DNA of 64,000 bases from RDXT01 sp033762375 (GTDB lineage Bacteria; Bacteroidota; Bacteroidia; J057), in assembly GCA_033762375.1 (NCBI GenBank), contig JANRLQ010000004.1, forward strand, positions 13,942 to 77,941, read 5' to 3'. Made by a program: the position numbers and the translations under genes. Under the pieces are notes generated by a model. It was given only the letters and a program-made list of their open reading frames with translations. It searched no databases and was not told the DNA's origin. Below, piece by piece: positions 45,125-55,345 of the stretch (position 1 is its first letter; each line of letters begins with the position of its first letter).

Positions 45125-45456
45125 CTTGCGTCATACAGGCCTGATGTTGTTCAGATTTGATGCTCAAATATAGGGGGCTCATTCCCCGCGCACCAAATCG
45201 GAGATTACCACATTTTGTGCTCATTATGAGCAGATTATCTGGTTTTTAGACTTGACGGACAGGGGCATTTGCAGGAAATGGTATGTCCTCCCTGACGAGG
45301 CGGCGGCTGTTGCATTTTTTGGTACAAACCCGGGAGCGTGTGACATTTTTTGTAAAAAATACCTGACGTTTTTTTCTCCGTCAGGTGAGGTTTAATTTTT
45401 TTTCTCGGTCTGATCCGGTTTTTGCATCTTGGCTTGTCACTATAACCCCAAGGACT

Positions 45457-46845
45457 ATGGCTTCACTTTCCCGCAGAAAATTTGTCAGGACCCTCACCAG
45501 CGGCGCTGCTGCTGCGTTGGCCCTGCATCAGGTACACGCCGCTCACCCCTCAGCCGAACTGCTGCTGCCTGACTGGCAGACACCTGCCGCCAATGACCGG
45601 ATCCGGATCGCAGCCATCGGGGCCGGGATCATGGGCTTTAACAATATGCGCTCCTCGCTCCAGGTGCCGGGGGTAGAGCTGGCCGCTGTCTGCGACCTGT
45701 ATGAGGGCCACCTGACCCGCGCCAAAGAAGTATTTGGCAGCCACCTCATCACGACCCGGGACTACCGTGAGCTCCTCAGCCGGACGGATATCGATGCCGT
45801 ACTGGTCTCTACCTCAGATCACTGGCATGACCGCATCGCGATAGATGCCCTGATGGCCGGCAAACATGTGTACTGCGAAAAACCCCTCGTCAACGACCCC
45901 CAAAAAGGTCAGGCCCTGCTGGATGCCGAGAAAAAAAGTGGTAAAATCCTCCAGACAGGCAGCCAGGTCGTCAGCTCTATCGCTACGGATAAAGCACGGG
46001 AGTTGTATGCCGCTGGTGCTATCGGCCAGTTGGTGATGATCGAGACCTTCAATGACCGGGACTCTGCGGGCGGAGCCTGGCAATATTCGATCCCGACAGA
46101 TGCCTCTCCCCAGACTGTGGACTGGGACCGGTTCCTGGGCAGCGCGCCTAAGATGCCTTTTGACAAAACCCGTTTTTTCCGCTGGCGCAATTACAAAGAC
46201 TATGGCACAGGGGCCGCTGGCGACCTGTTTGTTCATCTTTTTTCGCGTTTTCACCGGGTCACGGACTCACTCGGCCCTGAGCGTGCCTACGCGACAGGCG
46301 GCCTGCACTTCTGGAAAGACGGACGTGATGTACCGGATGTCATCATGGCTTTGTATGATTATCCTGAGGCACCTACCCATCCGGCCTTTCATGTGCAGAT
46401 GCGGGTCAACTTTGTAGCAGGTGGTGGAGGGGGATATCTGGTCAAGCTGGTCGGGACGGAAGGCATGATGCTCCTGGAGGGAGATACGATCCGCCTCTCC
46501 AACAATGGCCTCTTTACGACCCCTACCTACGGTGGCTGGGACTCCTTTGATACTTTCTCGCTGGCTGAGCAGCAGGCTTTTGAGGCCTGGTACAAAAAAA
46601 CCTACCCAAATATAGCAGGCAGTGGCATGAAAGGCCCCGGCGAACAGGTATTTTCGGCTCCGGAGGGATACTCCGACCATTATCACCACCACTTCAATTT
46701 TTATGCTGCGATCCGCGCCAATACACGGGTGGTGGAGGATACCGCCTTTGGACTGCGGGCCGCAGGTCCGGCCTTGCTTGCCAATATGAGCTACTTTGAG
46801 AAAAAAGTCATCCGCTGGGACCCGAAGGCAATCCGGGTTATCTGA
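45457..46845 (+). CDS. Tat-exported Gfo/Idh/MocA-family oxidoreductase
   Basis: NAD(P)-dependent oxidoreductase-like protein of 462 residues. The N-terminus has a twin-arginine signal (LSRRKFVRTL) and a hydrophobic stretch ending near VHA, so it should be exported folded with its cofactor. The Rossmann domain starts with IAAIGAGIMGFNN, and VYCEKPLVND is the conserved EKP segment of the Gfo/Idh/MocA family. Some exported Gfo/Idh proteins act in sugar or polysaccharide modification, but the substrate is not recognisable. ATG 45457 is used; it places the RRKF motif near the start. Ends at a terminator (46872-46895). Confidence 0.93.
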   Translation: MASLSRRKFVRTLTSGAAAALALHQVHAAHPSAELLLPDWQTPAANDRIRIAAIGAGIMGFNNMRSSLQVPGVELAAVCDLYEGHLTRAKEVFGSHLITTRDYRELLSRTDIDAVLVSTSDHWHDRIAIDALMAGKHVYCEKPLVNDPQKGQALLDAEKKSGKILQTGSQVVSSIATDKARELYAAGAIGQLVMIETFNDRDSAGGAWQYSIPTDASPQTVDWDRFLGSAPKMPFDKTRFFRWRNYKDYGTGAAGDLFVHLFSRFHRVTDSLGPERAYATGGLHFWKDGRDVPDVIMALYDYPEAPTHPAFHVQMRVNFVAGGGGGYLVKLVGTEGMMLLEGDTIRLSNNGLFTTPTYGGWDSFDTFSLAEQQAFEAWYKKTYPNIAGSGMKGPGEQVFSAPEGYSDHYHHHFNFYAAIRANTRVVEDTAFGLRAAGPALLANMSYFEKKVIRWDPKAIRVI

Positions 46846-46871
46846 GTGCCTGCCTATCCTGGATATATAAG

Positions 46872-46895
46872 CCCCCGGCGGACTGCCGGGGGTTT
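46872..46895 (+). terminator. Intrinsic terminator
   Basis: CCCCCGGC pairs with GCCGGGGG around GGACT, followed by TTT. It lies 26 bp past the oxidoreductase stop. Confidence 0.7.
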
Positions 46896-46997
46896 CTGTT
46901 GTCTGCACCCTTATTTTTTCGTTTTTCCTCCATCTCACGTTAAACCTCAGCCCTGCACGGCAGTCTTACCAGCATACAACAACAAACACTTACGTAT

Positions 46998-47312
46998 ATG
47001 AACAAAATGTTTGTCGTGCTGGCCTTGCTGCTTACGGGCGCACTCGCCGCACAGGCTCAGCACACACCGGGCTTCCGCCACAACCAGGTCCGACAGCAAC
47101 AACGTATCTGCCGGGGTGCAAGGACCGGCTCCCTCACCAGCCGGGAGTATGCCGTCCTGCAGGGGCAGCAACTCCACCTCAACCGCACCCGGCGCCACAT
47201 GAAGGCCGATGGCCGGATCACGGTGCGGGAACGTGCCCGCCTCAACCGGATGCAGCGCCGTGCCAGTCACCATATCCGGCATCAGCGCCATGACCGGCAG
47301 GGAAGATTCTGA
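46998..47312 (+). CDS. Small basic secreted protein
   Basis: 104 residues with a signal peptide ending near AAQAQ. The mature part is strongly basic and rich in Arg, Gln and His (RQQQRICRGARTGSLTSREY, RRHMKADGRITVRERARLNR), with a repeated pattern of G-x-L/I-T-x-R-E followed by a heptad-like helix. Similar small periplasmic proteins occur in Bacteroidota; function unknown. A terminator hairpin follows. Confidence 0.8.
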   Translation: MNKMFVVLALLLTGALAAQAQHTPGFRHNQVRQQQRICRGARTGSLTSREYAVLQGQQLHLNRTRRHMKADGRITVRERARLNRMQRRASHHIRHQRHDRQGRF

Positions 47313-47344
47313 GCGGGGCTTTCTGCCTTTTGCCTGCCTGTATG

Positions 47345-47370
47345 AGCTGCCTGCACCCATGCAGGCAGCT
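47345..47370. terminator. Terminator hairpin
   Basis: AGCTGCCTGCA and TGCAGGCAGCT form a perfect 11-bp stem with a CCCA loop, about 30 bp past the stop of the small basic protein; TT follows on the plus strand. Confidence 0.7.
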
Positions 47371-47499
47371 TTGGGTGGGTAAGTCCGAAAAAAACCTTCG
47401 TTTTTTATCCTGACCGGTGCAGCAAATCAGGCAACAGGAACGTCATGCAAGGAGCGTATGTCCCATTTTTCCCCTTGTCCACTTCCTTACCTATCAGGC

Positions 47500-48297
47500 A
47501 TGTACCGATTTTTTTCCCTCCTGCTCTGGGGCGCGATGTGCCTCGTGATCACGCCGATGGCTGCCCAGTCTTATAAAAAATACCATGACAGCCTTCACGA
47601 TGTCGTTTATCTGCACAATGGATGGATCATCCGGGGTACCATCACGGCCCGCACGGATTCTACCCTGAGCATCGAGACGGAGGGGCGCAACCTGTTTGTG
47701 TTTCGGCATGCTGAAGTAAAACAAGTGATGCAAGAGTTTGACCTGGCATTTGGCCGGGATAAACACGCCCGCCGTTACGTCACCGCACCTGAACAACGCC
47801 GGATAGGCACCCGTGGATATTATGGGTATTTGCAAGTGAATTTTCTCACCGGAAACGGCTCCGGGGGCGTCGAAACCTCCCAATACCTTGCCACAGCACA
47901 TGGGTATCAGTTTAAGAGATGGTTGTCCGCAGGCTTGGGGGCGGGCTTGAGTGCTTATGCACGGGGGCCTATGATGCCGTTTTTTGCGGAGGTACGCAGT
48001 GATCTCGGCAAAGGGGTTGTCACCCCCCATATCGCAATTCAGGGCGGATACAGCCTGCCGCTGTACGGATCCAATACAGCCAATGGCGGGAACCTGATCA
48101 AAGCCTATGGCGGTACAGTACAGGCATTCCAGGCAGGTGTACGCATCTACTCTTACACCCGCCTGTCCTGGCTGATCACCGGAGGATACATGATCCAGCA
48201 GGATAAAAATGACTTCCGGTATTGGTGGGGCGAGAACACCATTCAGGAGATATACACATATCGCCGTCTGACTTTTGGTGTTACGATGATGTTCTGA
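47500..48297 (+). CDS. Hypothetical outer-membrane-associated protein
   Basis: 265 residues with a signal peptide ending near MAAQS. The first mature segment, HDVVYLHNGWIIRGTIT, is a motif I see at the start of many uncharacterised Bacteroidota envelope proteins. The rest shows alternating beta strands (GYYGYLQVNFLTGNGSGG, LSAGLGAGLSAYARG, RLTFGVTMMF) consistent with an outer-membrane barrel. Converges on the DUF2723 gene across a strong hairpin. Function unknown. Confidence 0.75.
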   Translation: MYRFFSLLLWGAMCLVITPMAAQSYKKYHDSLHDVVYLHNGWIIRGTITARTDSTLSIETEGRNLFVFRHAEVKQVMQEFDLAFGRDKHARRYVTAPEQRRIGTRGYYGYLQVNFLTGNGSGGVETSQYLATAHGYQFKRWLSAGLGAGLSAYARGPMMPFFAEVRSDLGKGVVTPHIAIQGGYSLPLYGSNTANGGNLIKAYGGTVQAFQAGVRIYSYTRLSWLITGGYMIQQDKNDFRYWWGENTIQEIYTYRRLTFGVTMMF

Positions 48298-48328
48298 CCT
48301 GTATCCCTGCACACAATCCTGAAAATAC

Positions 48329-48360
48329 AAACAGGCCGCTCCTCCCGGAGCGGCCTGTTT
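48329..48360. terminator. Bidirectional terminator between converging genes
   Basis: AAACAGGCCGCTCC and GGAGCGGCCTGTTT form a perfect 14-bp stem with a TCCC loop, between the plus gene ending at 48297 and the minus gene ending at 48382. Its A- and T-flanked ends make it functional in both directions. Confidence 0.85.
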
Positions 48361-48381
48361 CATGATAGACCAGCAGCCTGG

Positions 48382-51381
48382 TTAGCGCTGCCGCAGCATA
48401 TTGGGGTTCGCCAGCATCATGCGCTCCTGGAGGGCATTGGCGCGGTCCTGACGGCCCATCTGGCTGTAATGCTGGAGCAATATCTGAAGTGAGACAGACC
48501 ACTCACGTTCACGCGGGAAGAATATCTTCGTATCGGCGTAATACTGAAGGGTCTCCAGGGTACGCTTCTCCGCAAAATCATAATAAGCGTCAGCCTCTGG
48601 CAACATGCCCATACGCTCGTAGATCATCCCGCCCCGGATAATGTAGTACGGATCGGGCGGTGCCACTGCATAAGGGAATTTTTCCTGCGAAAACTGCATC
48701 AGGCTCAGGGCCTTGGCCTGGTAAGCAGCCGCAAGGGCGGTATCAGGTACACGCTTCAGGCTGTCGGCCATATCCAGGAAGGCATCTGCCACCCGATACG
48801 TCGTGCTGTGATAGTTGCTCAGCATCCGGATGATGTTTTCATCATAATAGATGTCCGTCCGGTTGAGGTTGCGGTACTTGAAGGTCTCCGTCAGGAGTTT
48901 ATATGACTTGTCCAGGTCCACATGTATCCGCGACATCGGGTCATACAGGTCGGGCTGGGCTGGCTTGACCAGGGGCAGGATGCGGTAGGCAAGGCCTTCC
49001 TGGTGGAGGAAGTTCTCCATGTTCAGGAAGCTGTTGGGGGCTACCGTATTGGCAAAATACACCGGACGCTCCCAGTTTCCTTTAGCAACATTGTCCAGGA
49101 GGTTGAGGATGAGTTCGTCCTTGAGCTCCAGGTACTTCTGGCCCTGGCCTCCACGGGTGGATACCTGCCAGCGCATCACGGCGGGGATATTGGCAGAGTC
49201 AGCAGCAGCGATCAGCCCGCTTTGGATAAGTGCGGCCTTGTTGACCTCCAGGGCTTTATTGATCGTATTGCGGTTGCCGTAGTTTTTAGCCTGATTGGCC
49301 TGTCCCACGTACTCACGGCGCTTGAGGGTGAGCGGGAGGGGTGGAGACTGGTTCACCTGCTGGTACATCTGGTCAATATACCAGTCTGTATTCACGTAAC
49401 TCAGACAGAGTACCCGCACATCGGTCCTTACCCCTTCTACTTCCTGGATATACCAGAGCGGGAACGTGTCGTTGTCTCCGTTGGTAAAGAGGACTGCATT
49501 GGGGGCCAGTGAGTTGAGCAGGTTATAGGCAGAGTCCGGGGCTACGTAGTTATCTGCGCGGGTGTGGTCGTCCCAGTTCTGGGCGATCATCAGGGCAGGT
49601 GCGATCAGGCCGACAGCAGTGGCGAGATAAGCAGATATCCCTTTGAGGTATTTTTCCAGCAACTGATAGAGGGCAATCACACCCAGCCCGACCCAGATCG
49701 CAAAGGTCTGGAATGATCCGGCAAATGAGTAGTCCCGCTCGCGGGGCTGTGCCGGATACTGGTTGAGGTATACAATGATCGCCAGTCCGGTGAAGAGGAA
49801 CAACAATCCCACGACCGTGGCGTCATTAGGTCTGCGGGCGATCTGCCAGCCCAGGCCCAGAAAGCCCAGCAGCAGGGGGATCATGAAGTAGTGGTTACGG
49901 CCTTTGTTCTGAACAGCTGCGGGCATGTTGCTGGCGGTACTGAAGTTGAGTCCGCTTTCCCACTCAGCGTCCTGGTTGTCACTTTCGCGCCCCGCAAAAT
50001 TCCACATAAAATACCGGAGGTACATATGGCGCACCTGATAGTCCCAGAAGAACGCCAGGTCTTCACCCCCGGTCGGTTTGTCGTCATTGGGGTTATTAGG
50101 ATCACCTTTCCGGCGCACGTAGTTGACATAGGCATAAGGACCGGCATTGTAGCGGGACTTTTCGTACATGCGGGGGAACAGTTTTTGGTCCTTGGCCGCA
50201 TATTCGTACTCTACCTTGTCACCCAGTTCTGTGTATCGCTTTTGGCCTGGCTCCATAGCGTACTCCTTGCCATTGTCCTTGTATCCGGATGGCTGGGCAT
50301 TGTAGAGGGGGCCGTAGAGCAGGGGGCGGTTGCCGTACTGCTCACGTTTCATGTAGCTGAGGAAAGACTGGGCATTGCCGGGGTTGTTTTCATCTATGGC
50401 CGGATTGGCATTAGAGCGAATAGGTACCATCAGATAGGAGGCAAACCCGATATAGATCACGGCTGTACAGATCAGGGTTGTATTGAGCAGGGCCATTTTG
50501 TTTTTGGCGCTGTAATACACCCCCCAGGCCAGTGCTCCGAAAAACAGGAGGAAGAAAAAAGCAACCCCCAGACCTGAAGGCAGCCCCAGACCACCTTTGG
50601 CGGTGCCGTTGAGGCCCTGGATCCCTGTGAAAAACTTCTCAAAAGCCCAGGCCAGGTCAAAGGTATACACGATAATCCCTGTCTGGATCACCGCCAGGAT
50701 GCCGATGGACACCAGGGTGGTGACCAGGAGCCCCTGCCAGGAGTAGGGATACTTGCGGAAGTAATATACAAAAGCCAGGGCAGGAATCGCCAGCAGGTTC
50801 AGCAGGTGCACGCCCATGGAGAGGCCCATCAGGTAGGCAATGAGGATGATCCAGCGCTCATGGCCAGGCTCATCGGCCCGGTCTTCCCACTTGAACATCA
50901 GCCACACGACGATGGCCGTAAAAAATGAGCTGAGTGCATAGACTTCCGCCTCCACTGCATTAAACCAGAAGGAATCGGCAAACGCGCAGGCGAGTGCGCC
51001 CACCACACCAGCTCCGATAATCGCAACGCTCTGGCTGAGGGAAGGTGATGCATCCACCTGAAGTTCCAGCAGGCGCCGCCCCAGATGGGTGGTGATCCAG
51101 AACGTAAACAGTACCGTAAAGGCACTGGCGAGGACGCTCAGAATATTAAGCATAAAAGCCACCTGGGTGACGTCACTGCCAGCCATCATGGCAAAAATAC
51201 GGCCCAGTAGCAGGAAAAAAGGCGCGCCGGGTGGGTGGGGTACTTCCAGTTCGTTGGAGCAGGCGATAAACTCACCACAATCCCAGAAGCTGGCCGTAGG
51301 GGCCATCGTACGCAGATACACCCCGGCAGCTACCAGAAATACGAGCCACCCTGCCAGGTTGTTGATCCGTTTGAAGTTCAT
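48382..51381 (-). CDS. DUF2723 multi-pass membrane protein
   Basis: 999-residue inner-membrane protein. DUF2723 (PF11028) covers the N-terminal hydrophobic half, with MAPTASFWDCGEFIACSNEL near the start and HPPGAPFFLLLGRIFA, as in protein O-mannosyltransferase-like glycosyltransferases (GT-C fold). About a dozen membrane helices lie in the first 620 residues. The C-terminal 350 residues form a soluble, helix-rich domain with a TPR-like end (AAAYQAKALSLMQFS ... YAVAPPDPYY). In Bacteroidota it is thought to take part in surface glycosylation. ATG 51381 is chosen; the stretch upstream is not hydrophobic in the right way. Nothing in its neighbourhood links it to a pathway. Confidence 0.9.
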   Translation of the reverse strand: MNFKRINNLAGWLVFLVAAGVYLRTMAPTASFWDCGEFIACSNELEVPHPPGAPFFLLLGRIFAMMAGSDVTQVAFMLNILSVLASAFTVLFTFWITTHLGRRLLELQVDASPSLSQSVAIIGAGVVGALACAFADSFWFNAVEAEVYALSSFFTAIVVWLMFKWEDRADEPGHERWIILIAYLMGLSMGVHLLNLLAIPALAFVYYFRKYPYSWQGLLVTTLVSIGILAVIQTGIIVYTFDLAWAFEKFFTGIQGLNGTAKGGLGLPSGLGVAFFFLLFFGALAWGVYYSAKNKMALLNTTLICTAVIYIGFASYLMVPIRSNANPAIDENNPGNAQSFLSYMKREQYGNRPLLYGPLYNAQPSGYKDNGKEYAMEPGQKRYTELGDKVEYEYAAKDQKLFPRMYEKSRYNAGPYAYVNYVRRKGDPNNPNDDKPTGGEDLAFFWDYQVRHMYLRYFMWNFAGRESDNQDAEWESGLNFSTASNMPAAVQNKGRNHYFMIPLLLGFLGLGWQIARRPNDATVVGLLFLFTGLAIIVYLNQYPAQPRERDYSFAGSFQTFAIWVGLGVIALYQLLEKYLKGISAYLATAVGLIAPALMIAQNWDDHTRADNYVAPDSAYNLLNSLAPNAVLFTNGDNDTFPLWYIQEVEGVRTDVRVLCLSYVNTDWYIDQMYQQVNQSPPLPLTLKRREYVGQANQAKNYGNRNTINKALEVNKAALIQSGLIAAADSANIPAVMRWQVSTRGGQGQKYLELKDELILNLLDNVAKGNWERPVYFANTVAPNSFLNMENFLHQEGLAYRILPLVKPAQPDLYDPMSRIHVDLDKSYKLLTETFKYRNLNRTDIYYDENIIRMLSNYHSTTYRVADAFLDMADSLKRVPDTALAAAYQAKALSLMQFSQEKFPYAVAPPDPYYIIRGGMIYERMGMLPEADAYYDFAEKRTLETLQYYADTKIFFPREREWSVSLQILLQHYSQMGRQDRANALQERMMLANPNMLRQR

Positions 51382-51548
51382 GAGCAATATGATAATGATG
51401 TTGCGAGTCACAGCGAAGCACCTGGGCCAAGGACCGGAAATCCGCTGTTTTTTCGGGTACAATACATTTTTTGAGACAACGAGGCCCAATTTAGCAATTC
51501 CTCCCGTAAGTTAGCCGTTCCTCCTGGTATTTTCATGATCATTCTGCG

Positions 51549-52055
51549 ATGTCACCTAAAGTTTCTGCACCTGTTGTAATCCTGATGGGCGTTTCGGGCT
51601 CCGGCAAGAGCACCATCGGCCAGGCCCTGAGCCTCCGCATGGGGTGGGCATTCCGGGATGGGGACGACTTTCACCCACCGGCCAACATCTCCAAGATGCA
51701 GGCGGGTATCCCCCTCACCGATGCCGACCGCCTGCCCTGGCTGCACGCCCTGGCTGATGCGATCCGGGATTGCCGCCTCCGGGGTGAGGCTGCCGTCTTT
51801 GCCTGCTCGGCCTTGCGGGCACAGTACCGGGAGATTCTCCGGCAGGGAGATACCGGGGTGGTATTTGTATGGCTCAAAGGTGATTTTGAGCTGATACAGG
51901 CCCGGCTTCAGGCCCGGAGTGGACACTTTATGCCGACGGCCCTGCTCCGAAGCCAGTTTGAGGCCCTGGAGGCCCCGGAAGATGCTTTTGAGGCCGATAT
52001 AGCAGCCCCTCCTGCAGAAGTCGTGGAGGCGATTGCCCGGCACCTGGGCGTGTAG
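51549..52055 (+). CDS. gntK: Gluconokinase
   Basis: Phosphorylates D-gluconate to 6-phosphogluconate, feeding the pentose phosphate or Entner-Doudoroff pathway. The 168-residue product is the small soluble type: P-loop GVSGSGKS at residues 14-21, then FRDGDDFHPPANISKMQAG, the gluconate-binding segment of GntK, and FACSALRAQYREIL. Length matches the family (about 165-175). The start is 168 bp from that of the divergently transcribed DUF2723 gene. No gluconate transporter or dehydrogenase is in the window. Confidence 0.93.
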   Translation: MSPKVSAPVVILMGVSGSGKSTIGQALSLRMGWAFRDGDDFHPPANISKMQAGIPLTDADRLPWLHALADAIRDCRLRGEAAVFACSALRAQYREILRQGDTGVVFVWLKGDFELIQARLQARSGHFMPTALLRSQFEALEAPEDAFEADIAAPPAEVVEAIARHLGV

Positions 52056-52274
52056 GACGGGGATCAGGCCCCTTGTTCACACCTGCATCCGGTATAATAA
52101 AAATGAATGAACTGCCTGGATCAGGTACGCTGATGACGATTGGCGTGCAACATCAGGATGGGCTTGACAGCAGAAAAAACAGGTCAAAGCATTGCAGCCC
52201 TGCAACGCACATAAGGGTCGGGGGGTACTTTGTACCATACAGCTTGAGCCATTGCCTTTTCACCTGATCTGCTT

Positions 52275-53423
52275 ATGCGTTATTATATTGCCCTGCTCTT
52301 GATCACAGGTGCCTGCCAGGGGGTCTGGGCAGCACCGGCTGATACGGCCTGGATCCGGGTGTTTACCAAGTCACACCGGCATCCCTTGCCTGCCCTGACG
52401 GTTGTCTATCCGGGTGATACTGTGACGGTATCTCCACAGCGGGCTGTTCCCGTAGCCGGGCTGAAACCTGGTGAGCACCCTGTCACCGTCACCGGGTCTG
52501 GGTTTAGGGTGGCATCTGTCAAGCTGGAGGCCAAACACTTTGGGAAGGATACCCTTCGCATTGAAATGGTACCCTACTGGACCCTGGACGGCAGCGGCAG
52601 TTTCAGCATTTCTCAAAATGCGCTCGGTACCTACTGGCAGGCGGGCGGCGCGGATGCGATAGCGGCCCGGGCTGAGGGTATCCTCCACCCGATGTACCAG
52701 CGGGGTGCCTATACCTGGGACACCCGATGCAAAATCACCTATGGCATCATCCGCCAGAACGGACAGCGCCCCCTCAAAAACGAGGACCTGGTGGACCTCA
52801 CCTCCCAGCTCGGATACCGGGTCACTGAGCGCCTGCGGCTGACCTCGCTGCTCAACTTCCGGACACCCATGTACGCCACCTATACCCTCACCCGCGAAGG
52901 GAGCCGGGGCAATCTCATCGCCCGGTTTCTGGCTCCGGGGGCGCTCAACCTGGGAACCGGGCTGGATTTCCAGTACAAAAAAGCGGGCATGAGCGTGTAT
53001 TATTCTCCGCTGAATACCAAAATCACCCTCGTCCGGGACTCCCTGCTGCGCATGACCTACCTGCCCCCTGCCTTTGCAGACCGCAGCACCCGGTATGAGT
53101 TAGGCTCGTATCTCAACTTCCGCTACAACAAAGAGGTCCTGAAAAACATTACCCTCCAGACGCGGGCCGATTTTTTTACCAATCACCTCCAGCACTTCGG
53201 GAGCGTGGACGTCAACTGGGAAACAGGCATCACCTGCAAAGTCAACAAGTACGTGTCTGCCAACGTCCTCACCCATGTCATCTATGACGATGACATTATG
53301 TTTCTGATCACAGACCGGCAGGGGCAGCCGGAGACCCATCCGGACGGTACCCTTACGGGCCGACGGGGCCCCCGGACCCAGTTCCGGCAGGCCCTCAATA
53401 TCGGTGTGGCGCACAAGTTCTGA
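52275..53423 (+). CDS. DUF3078 family protein
   Basis: 382-residue exported protein with a signal peptide. After a carboxypeptidase-regulatory-like part (about 25-100, VVYPGDTVTVSPQRAVPVAG..GEHPVTVTGSGF), the DUF3078 domain begins with WTLDGSGSFSISQNALGTYW and is a beta barrel ending in LNIGVAHKF. DUF3078 is widespread in Bacteroidota and of unknown function, presumed outer membrane. Ends 3 bp before the converging esterase gene. Confidence 0.88.
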   Translation: MRYYIALLLITGACQGVWAAPADTAWIRVFTKSHRHPLPALTVVYPGDTVTVSPQRAVPVAGLKPGEHPVTVTGSGFRVASVKLEAKHFGKDTLRIEMVPYWTLDGSGSFSISQNALGTYWQAGGADAIAARAEGILHPMYQRGAYTWDTRCKITYGIIRQNGQRPLKNEDLVDLTSQLGYRVTERLRLTSLLNFRTPMYATYTLTREGSRGNLIARFLAPGALNLGTGLDFQYKKAGMSVYYSPLNTKITLVRDSLLRMTYLPPAFADRSTRYELGSYLNFRYNKEVLKNITLQTRADFFTNHLQHFGSVDVNWETGITCKVNKYVSANVLTHVIYDDDIMFLITDRQGQPETHPDGTLTGRRGPRTQFRQALNIGVAHKF

Positions 53424-53426
53424 GTC

Positions 53427-55184
53427 TCAGTACCGCCAGCTTTTCAGGTCGGCACCGGTCGGCGCATGGGTTTGGATCCAGTCCGTCCACTTGGGGATAA
53501 ACATCTGGTGATACCGCATGCGGGAGTAGGCATTGGGGCGGGTATGGTCTCCGTTCCAGCAGTGCTCGGCCCGGTCACCGTAGTCCACTTCGCCATCGTA
53601 ATAGGGGTCTGTGGTACTTTCCAGAAATTCCTCGGCGAGATAGACAGCATTGTTCAGGTAATAATTGTCCATGTCTCCGCAGTAGAGGTGGATCTTGCCA
53701 CGCAGCTTGGGCCCGAGGGTTTTCCAGTCGCGCTTCATGATCCAGCTCAGGTCATAGTTTTCGCGCCAGTAGGCGGCGACCTGGGGATCAATCACCCCGG
53801 TGACCTTGTCCCAGATCCGCACGGGATAGCCGTCAGGTCCCTGGGGCGAATAGACAGCCTCCCATATGTCCCATTGCTGACCCGAGCGGGAGCGTGTCCC
53901 GAGTGCCAGCTCGCGGTAGTTCATGCCACGCAGGGTGGCGTTGACCTGCCCGAGGTAGTCGCGGTGGCCGGGACGATCCACAGCCTGAAAGGCCCCGGAC
54001 AGTTGGTAGGCGTTTTTGTCCTCGTACAGGTTGACCAGACAATACGCTCTGAAGTCTATCGGGTCCGGACAGGCTGCATAGCAGGTATTGTATTCGTCGG
54101 GATAAAATACCTGTGCTGCCAGGGCTTCCCATCCTCCGGTCGAGCCTCCGTAGAGAAACCGAGCCCAGCCCTGCCCGATCCCCCGGAACTGCTGCTCGAT
54201 ATAGGGGATGAGTTCGTAGGTAATGGCATCTCCATACGGGCCGAGGTTGGCGGAGTTGACAGCATAGGAGTCGTCATAATACGGATTTGCATGCTGGATG
54301 TCCACGACAATCACCCGGGGGAAACCGGGGGATGTCCAGTCCTTATAGAGCTGGTAAGCCAGTTCCTGCTCGATACGGTTGTATCCATCCAGCTTGAACC
54401 GCTCGCTGCGGACCGGTTTGAGGTTGGGGTCAGGCGGCTCGGTCCGGAATCCGGGGAAGTCGTGATTAAAATGACCATGAAAAATCGCCAGTGGATACCG
54501 GGCATTGGGGTGCGTATCGTGGCCTTCGGGCAGGAGTATATTGGCCCCGAGGTACATAGGACGTCCCCAGAAGGCAGTCAGCCGTTGGCTCAGGATGCGT
54601 ATGTGTTTGATATAGCGGGTATCAGCCGGCGGCTCGATGGGCGGAATCTGCTGATCCAGCGTGAGTTGTACAAGCTGGGCCTTACCGGGGTCAAGGGTGA
54701 TTTTGGCAGGACGGGTGTAGAGATTGCCGGGGGCTTCATTCCATTGCTGGCCCTCGCCCCGGTCCATCGGGAGTTTGACCGTTTTGCCGCTGGCCAGGTG
54801 AAAAGTTTCATACCGGTGAAATACCACCTGCACATAATACTCACCTGCTGGCAACTCTGCCCATGTGCGGAGCGGGTACCCATCCGCCGGGCCCAGTACC
54901 GCAGGCTGCCCTACCTGCCATCCCTCGACATCAGCCCCATACACCTGGCAGGTATTGGGACCATCCTCAATGGCATACCGGGGTTCGCGGGTGCTGTCCT
55001 GGCCCAGCAGGATCAGCATCCTGCCATCGAGCAGGGTATCCTGCAGCCCCTGCGCTATGGTGATCTGAAACCCGAGTCCCGCAGGAGGTGAAACAACCGG
55101 GGGAGCCGCAGCTGGCTGACAAGCTAAACTACCGGCCAGCCATATAGCAGCCAGAACATTACATGTATATAATAACTTGCTCAT
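53427..55184 (-). CDS. Alpha/beta-hydrolase esterase-like lipoprotein
   Basis: 585 residues with a lipoprotein signal (LAGSLACQ), so anchored in the envelope. The N-terminal half is beta-rich; the C-terminal half is an esterase-D-like hydrolase with the nucleophile elbow FLYGGSTGGWEALA and supporting segments RVIVVDIQHANPYYD and HLYCGDMDNYYLNN, consistent with a Ser-Asp-His triad. Family-level annotations in Bacteroidota are mostly 'putative esterase'. Substrate unknown. The gene faces the DUF3078 gene closely. Confidence 0.8.
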   Translation of the reverse strand: MSKLLYTCNVLAAIWLAGSLACQPAAAPPVVSPPAGLGFQITIAQGLQDTLLDGRMLILLGQDSTREPRYAIEDGPNTCQVYGADVEGWQVGQPAVLGPADGYPLRTWAELPAGEYYVQVVFHRYETFHLASGKTVKLPMDRGEGQQWNEAPGNLYTRPAKITLDPGKAQLVQLTLDQQIPPIEPPADTRYIKHIRILSQRLTAFWGRPMYLGANILLPEGHDTHPNARYPLAIFHGHFNHDFPGFRTEPPDPNLKPVRSERFKLDGYNRIEQELAYQLYKDWTSPGFPRVIVVDIQHANPYYDDSYAVNSANLGPYGDAITYELIPYIEQQFRGIGQGWARFLYGGSTGGWEALAAQVFYPDEYNTCYAACPDPIDFRAYCLVNLYEDKNAYQLSGAFQAVDRPGHRDYLGQVNATLRGMNYRELALGTRSRSGQQWDIWEAVYSPQGPDGYPVRIWDKVTGVIDPQVAAYWRENYDLSWIMKRDWKTLGPKLRGKIHLYCGDMDNYYLNNAVYLAEEFLESTTDPYYDGEVDYGDRAEHCWNGDHTRPNAYSRMRYHQMFIPKWTDWIQTHAPTGADLKSWRY

Positions 55185-55345
55185 AATCAGAAAAATAAAT
55201 CAAAAAAACACCCCGTAACACCCTTGTTTTCGCCTGGTCAGCGTCCTGAGCCGGCAGCAGATATGCCGAATAATACCGGTTAATGGAACAGAAATTTACG
55301 GCAATGAACGAAAACCCCTGCTTGCCAGCGATATTTTTCTATAAT

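Larger units (their letters stand above)
44728..45456. other. Noncoding region with direct repeat and orphan hairpin
   Basis: About 730 bp between divergent genes. It contains a perfect 10-bp terminator-like stem (44873-44896) with no gene ending at it, two copies of a ~68-bp repeat (44931-44998 and 45056-45124), and an otherwise featureless upstream region of the oxidoreductase gene. Short open frames in the repeats are not credible genes. Confidence 0.55.

Noticed and set aside
53466..55091. Long antisense ORF (541 codons) over the esterase gene
   Set aside because: Reading-frame shadow caused by high GC and codon bias; the minus-strand frame carries the lipobox and the GSTGGW esterase motif.
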